Under the pieces are notes generated by a model. That model was given only the letters and a program-made list of their open reading frames with translations. It did no database searches and was not told the origin of the DNA. The translations under genes were made by a program, and so were the position numbers. 31,683 nucleotides of DNA, from assembly GCA_033296885.1 (NCBI GenBank), contig MU864087.1, forward strand, positions 1 through 31,683, read 5' to 3'. This DNA is from Triangularia verruculosa. Taxonomy: Eukaryota > Ascomycota > Sordariomycetes > Sordariales > Podosporaceae. This document shows positions 9,873-19,383 of this stretch, piece after piece. Positions within the stretch are counted from its first letter, which is position 1. Every line of letters starts with the position of its first letter.

Positions 9873-11628
9873 ATGGCGCAACGACAACGCATCAGAAATG
9901 ACTCCGCCTCGTCTTTTGAGGTGGCAGTCCACGAGACTCCTCGCTTCCAGAGGGTATACTGGACACGGGAACCACACCTGCGGAAGCTCTACGGCATGGC
10001 GGCGATATTGATGGTGGCTTCGGCAACGACGGGCTACGACGGCATGCTGGTCAACACTTCACAGCAGATAGACCTGTGGAGGTACTTCTTCTTCCCAGAG
10101 CTAAGGGATAGGCCTGAAGGAGATCCCATCCTGGACAGCAAGCTCGCCATCTTGGTGAACATGTTCAACATTGGATCCATCATATCGTTTTTCATCACGC
10201 CACATATTGCAGATACGTATGGGAGGAGATCGGCCATTGTTGCTGGGTGTCTGTTCATGATAGGAGGTGGTCTAGTGACTGCATTTGCCAACGGCTATGG
10301 GAGTTTGTTGAGCCCATCCGATAAGTCCTGAGAGAGACAACGCTGACATCAACGCCGATAGTGTACATGGGCGGTCGTTTTATGTTAGGCTTTGGGAATT
10401 CTCTTTCCCAAATGGCCTCGCCGCTGCTGCTCACCGAAATTTGTCACCCACAACACCGAGGCCCTGTCACAGCTGTGTACAACTGTCTGTGGAATGCTGG
10501 AGCATTGCTTGTGTCATGCATCGCCTGGGGCACCGCCAATATCAAGAACGACTGGTCGTGGAGGTCCATCACCTTCCTTCAGATTGTACCATCCCTGATT
10601 CAACTCGCGGGTATCTGGTGGATTCCCGAGTCACCGCGTTACCTCATCAACAAGGACAGGCCGCAAGAAGCTCTGCACATCCTGTCCAAATGGCACGCCG
10701 GCGGAGACCTGAACAACGCCACGGTCCAGTTCGAGTACCGCGAGATCCGTGAAACGATACGCATTCAGAAGGAGAACGAGCAATCCACGAGCTACAAGGA
10801 CTTCTTGCGGACCAAGGGAAACAGGTGGCGGCTGGCCATCATAGTATCTTTGGGCGTCATTTCTCAGTACAGTGGCAACGCCCTGTTCAGCAACTACATC
10901 GACATGATTTACAGAGGAGCGGGCATCCATGATCAGAACCAAAAGCTCGCCATGTCCACCGGAAAGACCATCCTCGATCTCATAATCACAATCACCGCAG
11001 CACTCAACGTCGATCGATGGGGGAGAAGGCCAATGTTTCTGGTAGCCATGGTCGGCATGGTCATCTCGTTCCTCTGCTGGACTATTACCGGAGTTGTTTA
11101 CGAACACAGCAATCCCACTAACCTTACTGCCGGCTATGTGCAGCTGGTCTTCATCTGGGTGTTTGGTATCTTTTACGATATCGGATTCTCAGGCTTGCTG
11201 GTGGCATACGCTCTTGAGGTTCTGCCCTTCCACCTCCGCGCCAAAGGGATGATGATTATGAATATCACGGTGCAAGCCATCCTGGCACTTGGAAAGTGAG
11301 TACTGTCTAGTCTTCTCTCTCAGCCCGTACCTCCATTAGGACCTATGGCTAACACTTTACCTCTGCTTTCAGCCAAACAAACAAGATTGCTTGGGAGAGA
11401 CTACCGAACCATTGGAACCTCATGCTATTCTACACCATCTGGAATTTATTTGAACTCGTGTTTGTGTGGTTCTTTTATGTTGAGACAAAAGGGCCGACAT
11501 TGGAAGAGATTGCTAGGATCTTTGATGGAGATAGTGCGATTGCACATATCGACATGCATCAAGTGCAGAAGGACATTTATCAAAACACACCCGACGATCA
11601 CGATGAATTACCCGGGAGGGCGTTATAA
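9873..11628 (+). CDS. MFS sugar transporter (lactose permease/hexose transporter type)
   Basis: A 539-residue plasma-membrane sugar:proton symporter candidate with about 12 helices. Exons: 9873-10302, 10362-11295 and 11373-11628. Intron 1 (59 bp) has a weak GTTTGT donor with branch GCTGACA; intron 2 (77 bp) has GTGAGT and CTAAC. Sugar-porter hallmarks are present: GYDG at 54-57 in helix 1, DTYGRR at 114-119 after helix 2, PESPRYL at 232-238 before the central loop, DRWGRRP in the second half, and VETKGPTLEE near 491-500. The GYDG helix and the LFYTIWNLFELVFVWFF ending are typical of the fungal lactose-permease-like group. I chose the ATG at 9873 over an upstream GTG. The actual sugar cannot be read from sequence. 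No catabolic enzyme for a sugar lies beside it. Confidence 0.92.
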
Positions 11629-11833
11629 CCTCGCTAGGACTTTTTGACCTTTACTTGGGATGCTGCTGCATAGCTGGGCGTTTAAACGGGATCATATATT
11701 TCATAAGTTTTGGATAAGGAAGGGAAAAACAAAGGTATTGGGCGGAAAGGAGTATGCGGATGACCAATGGATTTCGGCACACAAACAATGATACCACTAG
11801 CATCAATGATTTAAGTAGGAAGTTAAATGATAT

Positions 11834-12929
11834 TTATCGATCAGTTCTCCATTCATGCCCAGACATCCTTCGGAAAATTGGAAGCGCCTTTCCAAAGTCA
11901 CGAAGAAACCTCCATTTCACCTTCTCTTTCCAGCCTTTTTGGACAAACTGGCCCACAGTCCCTTTGGGAAAGAATTCAAAAATGTCTAGTAAGTTCTCGT
12001 CGTGGCTCGCAAAAATCAGAATCTGATCATTTCAACTAACTCTTGAAGCTTGTGCACTGTCTTCTGTAGCTCGCCAACATCGTGATGCCATCCTGAGTCA
12101 GCGCCAGTGCCTGGCGTGTAGAAGCTAGCAGCTGGTCCATTTGGGAGGAGAGGTTCGAATAGAGGAGACCCTGCACAAGAGGTGCTCTTCAGACATGGCT
12201 CGGACGAGGAGAATGGCGACGGGGAGATTCGCTCCGGTAGCGGGAGGAGGTATTTAGACGGTCGTAATTCGCCCGCCTGGTGACTGGCATCTCCAGCTAA
12301 CAAGACAAACAAAGTCTGCGCAACCCTTGCAAAGACACAGATGTGTCTTAGGGTTTGGCCTGGGGCGTCCAGGAGATATAGTGTCCCGTCGCTGAAGAAA
12401 TCAACAGCGTCGAAGTCTCGAATCTTGCACCTGGTTCTGCTAAAGTCCACTTCTAGGTTTTGGCTCCATTATAGTCGCTCTCCAAGATTTCACAGGTACG
12501 ATTCGAAGGGTACCCCGGTATCATCGCTTTTGTAAATCCAGAACCCACTACAAGGGGAACTGACGACGGGAACGTTGCTGGGTTTCCGACATGACCAACG
12601 TGATGATTAGATAGAATAATGTCGTCAATCGGGTTGGAGTCAACATTGTTTTCTGATAGAATAGTATCCACGTCCTTGTCAACATGCGACTTCCACCCCA
12701 GCCCGGAAAATTGATTGACTAGACGTGGCGCGAGGTTGACCCAATTCTTGCGGATACCCAAGCCAAACAGAAAGGTTTGATTGAGGATTGGGTGCCGGAT
12801 CTGAAATGACAAGATGGGGGCTGCAAGCCACTCGTGGCCTGCTATTGATGGTCCGAAAAACTGATCGGCACGGCAGGAATGGATGGAGGCTGTTGTGTTG
12901 ATGGCCGAAACTGACACCGTGGATGAGAG
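11834..12929 (-). pseudogene. Metallo-beta-lactamase-fold hydrolase pseudogene
   Basis: Three consecutive minus-strand frames join into one recognisable MBL-fold protein. Segment 1 (about 12929-12456) includes FLFGLGIRKNWVNLAPRLV and PSSVPLVVGSGF. A one-base loss near 12455-12470 moves to segment 2, which reads FSDGTLYLLDAPG and LAGDASHQAGELRPS. A second one-base loss near 12022-12032 moves to segment 3, which reads LIFASHDENLLDIFEFF and ends at TAA 11834-11836. Metal ligands are also gone: the HxHxDH motif reads NHHVGH (first His and Asp lost), and the usual GHxxGH reads GQTLRH. No in-frame ATG starts segment 1. Frameshifts plus ligand loss argue for a dead gene rather than sequencing error. 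The living family hydrolyses lactones or related esters. Confidence 0.8.
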
Positions 12930-13050
12930 GTCGACTCACAATCTACTCCGTACCAGTCGTCACCAATTGGTATGCATGATCTCAGAATTGCAGCGACGAG
13001 GCATCTGGTGCAGAAGGATAAAAAGAGTGGAACTGTGAATCTAAAAGGAA

Positions 13051-13143
13051 TGATCCGCCCAGGGGTCGAACCTGGAACCTCCTGATGTTGATGTATATAG
13101 TATTCAGTCGTAGTCAGACGCGCTGCCATTACGCCAGCGGACC
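13051..13143 (-). tRNA. tRNA-Arg(ACG) with a 21-nt intron
   Basis: Read on the minus strand, the acceptor arms GGTCCGC (13143-13137) and GCGGATC (13058-13052) pair along all seven positions with one G-U. The D arm is GCG-TAATGGCAG-CGC. The anticodon stem CTGA/TCAG encloses CTACGAA, giving anticodon ACG at 13111-13109. The T arm CCAGG-TTCGACC-CCTGG is perfect. An intron of 21 nt (13107-13087) sits one base 3' of the anticodon, the standard eukaryotic position. The discriminator is A (13051), and a TTTT Pol III stop follows at 13046-13043. The body GCGTCTGACTACG is shared with tRNA-Arg(ACG) of other eukaryotes. The mature length is 72 nt before CCA. Confidence 0.92.
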
Positions 13144-13354
13144 AATGGCAATTGATGAATGACGTGGTAGATCGTTGACCACATGTAACTTGGATGAGAT
13201 GCAGGTCCATCTGAGAGCGCATACCTTCTTCAACAACCGAAACGTTGACTGGGTCAATCCAATCTCATTCTGGGCGTCAACGGCGTCCGACTTAGACTAA
13301 GGTAAGCAAACCCCTAGTGCCAAAACTACAGCATTTTATATCAACTTGTACCCA

Positions 13355-14608
13355 TCAATAGCATCGACGAGTGCTCCCATCCGAGGACATGCCATAGACG
13401 TCAACCTTTCCGTTATCCCAGGCCATCCCGCTGGGCTTGGTAACAACACTTCCGCCCATATTCTCCCATGAGGCTGTCCACTGGCCATTGTTGGCCTTCT
13501 TGCGGTAGAGTGCACCATCTCGACCTGTATAGTACACTTCCATCTGGGTGCCCCATGCAACAACCTCAGGGGGGGTGCCTGGTCGAACATCGCCGCCCAT
13601 ATTCATCCAATTACCCCAGAATCCAGTGCTGTTTGTATACGTTCTCATCCACACCGCCCCATCGGTTCCCCCGACAGCTACAGCCATGTTACCATTCCAA
13701 GCAACAGCGCTGGGTTCGCTCTCCAACGACCCTCCAAGACTGGCCCAACTTCCCCACGTGTTTCCATTCATCATCTGTGTCACCCACGCTTGGCCATCCG
13801 TTCCTCTCACCACTACCCCGGTATGGCCTTCCCCCCATGTGACAGCCTTTGGTGCACCGGCGAGGGAACCACCCATATTCTGCCAGCTGCCCCATCCGCT
13901 CTTCTCATCATACTGGGTTCCCCACAACTGGTTATCACCGGAGCTGGTGTAAACAGACGCATGTCTACCTCCCCAAGAACACGAAGAGGGGTAGTGCTTG
14001 CCGTTTCCTCCCATGGGCTCCCACGATCCCCAGCCACCTCCACCATAAGGCCGATGCCAGATCTGGTAATCTGTTCCCTTGCAAAATACATGCATATAAC
14101 CGCTCTTCCTGCTGCAGCAGCTGGGAGCCGAGTCAAGGCTGCCTCCGAGGTCATCCCAATCTGGATTCCAAGGATTACTGCCGCCGCGGTAGTATTTGTG
14201 ACGGCACTTGCGGTCGCGATGCATGTAATAGACGTCTTGGCGATTGGGGCCCCATGAGGTGACAGCGGGATGATACACCCCGGAGCCAGACATGTTTTCC
14301 CATTGCCCGGCGGTAGCTCTTTTGTTTTCTGCGGGAGCAAACAAAGGAGAGGCAGGAGAGGACAACGCAAAAGGGGCCCGGGCGCTCAGCGAGGAAGGGG
14401 GGTTTGTGAAGAAGTCAACCGAATGGACATTGGATCTCTTGGATAGAAACGAGTCTGAGCGAGGCCTGTTCCAGTAGTCGATGTCCCTAGCCTCTGAGCG
14501 GCTATGGACGAGGAAACGTGTAGGACGTCTGCGGGGACCAACAAGATCCGGCGAGGGAAGAGACCACGCAACAAGGGGAAGGGTGAGAAGAAATATGTAG
14601 TGAAGCAT
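13355..14608 (-). CDS. Secreted seven-bladed PLL-like beta-propeller (lectin-like) protein
   Basis: An intronless 417-residue protein. A signal peptide (about 1-16, MLHYIFLLTLPLVAWS) is followed by a basic pro-region with dibasic KR sites (SKRSN near 57 and NKRATAG near 95), likely Kex2 processing points. The rest consists of seven repeats of about 40-45 residues, each starting with a W..(L/M)GG motif and running to a (T/S)DG.(L/A)W-like strand: WENMSGS, WDDLGGS, WEPMGGN, WQNMGGS, WASLGGS, WMNMGGD, WENMGGS. Seven such units match the PLL-like propeller family that includes sugar-binding lectins of bacteria and fungi. Blade 2 has a CC pair and an extra cysteine; blade 1 also has one. Sugar binding is a family-level inference. 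The ATG at 14608 directly yields the signal peptide. Confidence 0.88.
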   Translation of the reverse strand: MLHYIFLLTLPLVAWSLPSPDLVGPRRRPTRFLVHSRSEARDIDYWNRPRSDSFLSKRSNVHSVDFFTNPPSSLSARAPFALSSPASPLFAPAENKRATAGQWENMSGSGVYHPAVTSWGPNRQDVYYMHRDRKCRHKYYRGGSNPWNPDWDDLGGSLDSAPSCCSRKSGYMHVFCKGTDYQIWHRPYGGGGWGSWEPMGGNGKHYPSSCSWGGRHASVYTSSGDNQLWGTQYDEKSGWGSWQNMGGSLAGAPKAVTWGEGHTGVVVRGTDGQAWVTQMMNGNTWGSWASLGGSLESEPSAVAWNGNMAVAVGGTDGAVWMRTYTNSTGFWGNWMNMGGDVRPGTPPEVVAWGTQMEVYYTGRDGALYRKKANNGQWTASWENMGGSVVTKPSGMAWDNGKVDVYGMSSDGSTRRCY

Positions 14609-15912
14609 TGGTGCTGCTGGTAGTGTCGCTTGTTTTGTATGAGGCAGGAATGGTGATGAAGATGATGAAGGTCGATTGCAATGACGGCAGTAGAACTTTT
14701 ATAGACGGTCTCTGCTCCTCAATTTCCATACTACATCCGCCTTCATACTTGGCAATGCCTTATTTTCAGACCTCATTATCAGGCCATTGTCCTTCAAATT
14801 GTGGCTGGAACGTTCCCAGCGAATTGCAACATGTTCTATCTCAATGGTGGGTTTGGTCCATGGGTCTGTGTAGCTCTAAAGGGCTTCTTACTGGCCATCA
14901 CTACACAGCGTGTTATTCATGTTCATTCCGAGTTCCCATTGCGAGCCTTCCAAGGGGGCCCAAGACCTGTCGTTTCCAACAACACAAATACCGACAGGAG
15001 GATAGGAGGACTGGGTGACATGCAGCATGTACCGTTCATGCATGGTAGGTAGTTAAACCACCCTTGGCGTCGCAGTTCTGTTGCCAAGTCCACCGAAGGA
15101 GCAGTCTTTGACCGGGTAACAAGTCTTCCGATTTATATTGAATTGTGCACTTAGGAAAAGAATGGGAAGGTGGTAGGTAGAGGTCAAAAGGGAAACCACC
15201 CCGACCTCACAATGTTGATGGCGGTCGGTTGCAGGCTGTGGCATCCCAGACGAGATGTAGCAGTTTAATCTATTGATGCAGCGGTACTTTTGCCTATTCG
15301 CTGGTGAATCCCGTACATATATTTCAATTTTTGCGCAACTACACGCCTCTTGGGAAGGATCACTGCTCTGAGCCTTCGTCCTCCACGTGCAGAATGAAGG
15401 TAGGGCTTCTTGGAACTTCAGAACGCCTCCTCTTTAAGGGATGCCCGCAATTATCAGTGAAAATAACTCTATCCTAGAAAATACCGATACATGACATGTT
15501 GGCTTTGTTATATCTACCTACCGCATTGGGGTTTTGGTCGCTTCATTGCATTCCAAGCTGAGATATCATGTGTCTCTAGCTCTCCTTATCTGCCGGTGCC
15601 ATGAGGGGGTGAATCTGAGCCGCCCGAGAGGTACTTCTGAGCTCAAATGCCATTGCAGCACAAAGTCTCCAGCGGCAAACTTGGGGCAACATTGATTACC
15701 TGCGCCGTATTTATTGTACTGGTAGCGGAGTTGATATGAACAAAAAGCCAAAACTCCGTGAACTATGAGAACTGACTGGGTTGGAAGGAAAGAAATAACA
15801 GATTGCAAAACGCCCAATGTCTAAAGGTCCCAAGATAGGTAGGTATTATGCCCCTCCCCCCTGTCTCTCATCTATTTTTGGCAACACCTTATCAGTTTGA
15901 TGACAACCAGTT
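14609..15912. other. Intergenic region between propeller and citrate synthase genes
   Basis: It holds the promoter of the minus-strand propeller gene at its left and the 3' side of the minus-strand citrate synthase at its right. Several frames (for example 14801-15052) are open but show no domain or codon signature. Short TAGGTAGGTA-like repeats occur at about 15045 and 15837. I see no gene. Confidence 0.45.
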
Positions 15913-17647
15913 TCATGAGAAGCAACTTTTGGCCCAAAGAACGGCCTTGACCTTGAGAGGGACCTTGTTGTTCTTGCCCGAATTGACCTCACGGACCTGG
16001 ATTCCGTGCTTCTCCTTCAGTGGGCCCTCGTTGGAAGAGAGAGACTGTCTTTTGGGCGTGTCGGCGTCCTCCGTCCTGTCACCCGTGTAAATCTGACGGG
16101 GCCGCCAGATCTTGATGGGCTTGTCTGTGACGGGTCTGTTAGAACTGCATTCATGATTTTACGGTCCCCCATTCCAGTTTTGAGACCTACCTAAAGTCTC
16201 CCTCCAGTGTGCGAGGCCACCGGGAATTCTCGACAAAGTGATGATGGCAGTGATCATATCAGTCTCAAAGCCCCTGGAATGAAATTAACTGTCAGTGTAC
16301 ATCCCTCAGTTGATAATGATAAGAAATAGCACATACAAGGCAGAGTACAGAAAGCATCCCAGCAAATCAGCATTAGCCTTGAGCTTTCTGCTCACAAAGT
16401 ACTCATCCTCGTTTGCAAGCTTGTCAATGGCGAAGGCAACCCTGAGCAAAGGGTTGGCGTCACACTTCTCCCTATTCTTCTCGATAAGATCTTCAATGAG
16501 AGAAAGGCGGGGATCACGGGTGCGATAGATGCGGTGCCCGTAGCCGAACAGGCGTGCCTTCTTTGACTTGACCATCTCGATATACGCGGGGACATAGCTG
16601 GGGTGCTTGATCTTGCCTAGGGCCTCATAAGCAAGATCGATGGCACCGCCATGAAGGGGCCCAAAACCACAGACCAACGCAGCGATAGCGCAAGAGCCGG
16701 GGTCGGTGAGGGTGGAACCAGCGTGAAGAAGACCAGCGGTGGAGTTGGTCATCTCGTGGTCCGCATAGCAAATCCAAAGTTTCTCGAGACAGGCCTCAAT
16801 CTCAGGGTCGGGTCCAACCCCGGTTTCCTTGTTTGTCTTGCCCATCATCAACAGCAGATTCCCAATGAGAGAGCCATTGGGGTCTGGGTTGGTGAAAGTC
16901 AACTTGCGCTTGTGACAGTGGATAAGAGCGAGAGTGGTGGCATAGTAGGCGATAGTGCGGATAATGGCTGCATCGGCTTGCTCGAGATTGTTGTGGAAGC
17001 TAGGTTTGTGTGTGTGTCGGTTGTTGGCAATGACCTTGTCGCCTGCCATGAAAGCACAGATACCGGCGAGGCACATGGGATATGTGTCGCTGTTGCGACT
17101 GTATGGGCAATCACTTGTGTCAGCTTCGGTATCTATTTACTCCTCCTCCTCCTCCCCCGTCCAGCCGAGTCGATAGGTACTTACGGAAACGCAGCAATGG
17201 TATCGACAACTGCCTTCGTAGGCACCATGGCGGCAGCGAACTTGCGTCGAACATCCAGCTTCTCAGCCGGCGTGGGTAACTTGTTCCACATCAACAAATG
17301 AAGAACATCTTCATAATCATTATTATGAAAGAGGTCTTCAATTGGATGGCCACGATATTGGATTTGACCTCGGTTTCCGTCACTGTCTGGGTCAGCACAT
17401 GAAAATGTCAAAGGTGAGAGTGAACTTTTGCCTACATCAATGTGATTTCAGACTCCATGCATGCCACGTTCTCGAAGCCATTGTCCAAGATGGTGAGCTT
17501 CTGGGTGATTTCACCGTCCTTGGGATCTGGAGATGTGATGGCCATCAGATCCTTGGCCCGGATGAAGTTGTCGTGAATGGGGATGAGGTAGGCATTCTCC
17601 GTGCGGGAGTCCACAATGCGGAGCTGGCCGGTCTCTTTGGAAGGCAT
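15913..17647 (-). CDS. Citrate synthase paralogue, five exons, no obvious mitochondrial signal
   Basis: Condenses an acyl-CoA (normally acetyl-CoA) with oxaloacetate. The 487-residue protein uses exons 17647-17436, 17382-17185, 17098-16337, 16273-16194 and 16124-15913; introns of 53, 86, 63 and 69 bp all keep frame. Conserved points: DHEMTNST (H251), GFGPLHGG (H286), GYGHRIYRTRDPR (H325) and LGFETDMIT (D396). The last three correspond to the catalytic His, His and Asp of citrate synthase. WRPRQIYTG lies near the C terminus. The N terminus lacks the amphipathic leader of the mitochondrial enzyme and the C terminus (AKSCFS) lacks a clear PTS1, so a cytosolic location is inferred. It may be a secondary or alkylcitrate-type synthase rather than the Krebs-cycle enzyme; the acyl substrate cannot be decided by eye. 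It is divergent from the AsaB-like gene. Confidence 0.9.
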
Positions 17648-18477
17648 GATGAGTGTTGGTCGACACAACTGAAGGGGAACAGAGTAGATGTGGAATGGAG
17701 TGGTGGTTCGATATCGTGAAGCAGTGTCACGGTGAATGCGGCCATTTAAGGACTTTTGGAGCCCAAGACGGAGACTGTTGAGGATGTCAAGTCCTTTTCT
17801 CGGATTGGATTACCCTGATTCACACCTCCGTCATGCATCTTTGGGATTGCTGCCGTGTCTCAACAAACCGTGGGGTCGGCGCGCCGGGAAGTTCGGAAGA
17901 TCCCTTCCACATACAGAGCGTGTCTTAGGGCGGCAGCAATGGAACCGTCGCAGCCGCACAGCGAGCTATCCGTGAGACTCTTGGTGATATTGGAAGGCAA
18001 CCGATCAAAATGCTGCATAGGACTTTTCTTCCATTCCATAGGAGCCGGCGGCAGTACCTGAGGTCGGTAAGATGGATAGCTGACACAGACCTGCAGGTTG
18101 CGTAGCACATAGCCTGAGGCGTGGGTGTCCCCACAAAATCCTCAGATCCCTTTCCATCGCTTCCGCGCCCACACTTGACGGCTGTTTCGGCCAAGTCCGC
18201 ACATCTAGTTGAATCTTGTGGGGGAAATTGTCTGATACTGTCAAATTTGTGGCATGTTTACGCTCTTATTGATGTCTTGGCGGTCGGACCAGGAGATTTC
18301 GAGATCTTCCGGGCTCATGCCGCTTTTGTTTGATGCACTCCGTATGCCGATATCTCCAAGTTCATAAGTCCCGGTATTCGACTCAAAAGTTTGAAGTTTT
18401 CCTTCTTGTCAGCATCATTCTCATAATCTCAACCGCAAAACACTTTTCAAGCCGCACATTACTTCCAAGACATCAAA
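17648..18477. promoter_or_regulatory. Divergent promoter region
   Basis: About 830 bp separate the starts of the citrate synthase (-) and the AsaB-like oxygenase (+). No coding frame is convincing. A shared bidirectional promoter is possible and would couple the two genes. I could not identify a specific activator site. Confidence 0.45.
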
Positions 18478-19383
18478 ATGGCTACTGCTGCTGTTGCCTC
18501 CAACTCCACCACAGGCTTCGTCTGCATGTGGAACGGCACCCAAGACGGGGCTGACGCCTTTGTTGACTACGGCAGTGGCAACACCAACATCAACGAGCCC
18601 CAAAAGGTCAACATCGTGGCCCACGATATCCGCCGCCTGGAGCCCCAGCCGTCCCTGGCCGCAGACGGCTATGAGCTTGCCGACCACATCACCAAGCTCT
18701 CGACAGAGGAGATGCTAGCCGGCAACACGCCAGAGGGCCGCAAGCTCATCGAGACTGAATACTACGCCGAGTGCAAGAAGATCATTGCCGACATCACCAA
18801 GGCACCCATCGTGGAGCCCTACATCTTCCGCATTCGCCAGAACGGTGCTCACCCCCGTGACTTTGGTACCAAGAATGTGGCCAACAAGGGCATGACCTCG
18901 TCCTCTCTCCCGATTGCGCACGTCGACCGCGATCGCCGCACCCTCCGGGACGGCATCATCGAGTACTTTGGTGAGGAGGAGGCCGAGAGGCTGTTCGCAA
19001 AGCACAAGCGCTATGCTCAGATCAACGTGTGGCGCGGCGTGGATGAGGTCATCAAGAAGTGGCCCTTGATCTTCATCAACCACTCGCAGGTGCCCAACTG
19101 GGACTATGACAGCCACATGGCTACCGTGAAGCCCATCAACGACCCGCGCGTTGCCATCCGCGGCCAGAAGGCCCAGGACAGTGTTCTCAAATACGCCGAT
19201 GGGTACAGCTACTACTATGTCAGCGACATGAAGAAGGAGGAGGTGCTTGTCTTCTCCTCAGGCGACAGTGATGCTGCTCGCGTGGTGCCTCACGGGGCCT
19301 TCTGGGATGACAAGACGGCTGATGATGCACCGACCAGACGGTCTCTCGAGGTCCGTGCCTGGGTCTTCTTTGATGAGGAGTGA
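18478..19383 (+). CDS. AsaB/GA4-desaturase-family oxygenase-like protein
   Basis: An intronless 301-residue protein of the fungal family that includes AsaB hydroxylase/desaturase and gibberellin GA4 desaturase, also related to CmcJ methoxylase chains. Family marks include the central INVWR (182-186), IAHVDRD (146-152) with a possible H148-x-D150 metal pair, DMKKEEVLVFSSGDSD (250-265), PHGAFWD (271-277) with a candidate third ligand H272, and RRSLEVRAWVFF at the end. Members are thought to be Fe(II)-dependent oxidases acting on small molecules. The ATG at 18478 (tcaaaATGG) is the first of the frame and fits the family start. The divergent citrate synthase neighbour suggests a joint role in modifying an organic acid, which is inference. 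Confidence 0.85.
   Translation: MATAAVASNSTTGFVCMWNGTQDGADAFVDYGSGNTNINEPQKVNIVAHDIRRLEPQPSLAADGYELADHITKLSTEEMLAGNTPEGRKLIETEYYAECKKIIADITKAPIVEPYIFRIRQNGAHPRDFGTKNVANKGMTSSSLPIAHVDRDRRTLRDGIIEYFGEEEAERLFAKHKRYAQINVWRGVDEVIKKWPLIFINHSQVPNWDYDSHMATVKPINDPRVAIRGQKAQDSVLKYADGYSYYYVSDMKKEEVLVFSSGDSDAARVVPHGAFWDDKTADDAPTRRSLEVRAWVFFDEE

Noticed and set aside
12900..13222. A 126-codon minus-strand frame as the first exon of the MBL-fold gene
   Set aside because: It runs through the tRNA-Arg gene and lacks MBL-like residues.
14801..15052. A small plus-strand frame in the propeller/citrate synthase gap
   Set aside because: Short, no conserved motif, and an equally open frame overlaps it.
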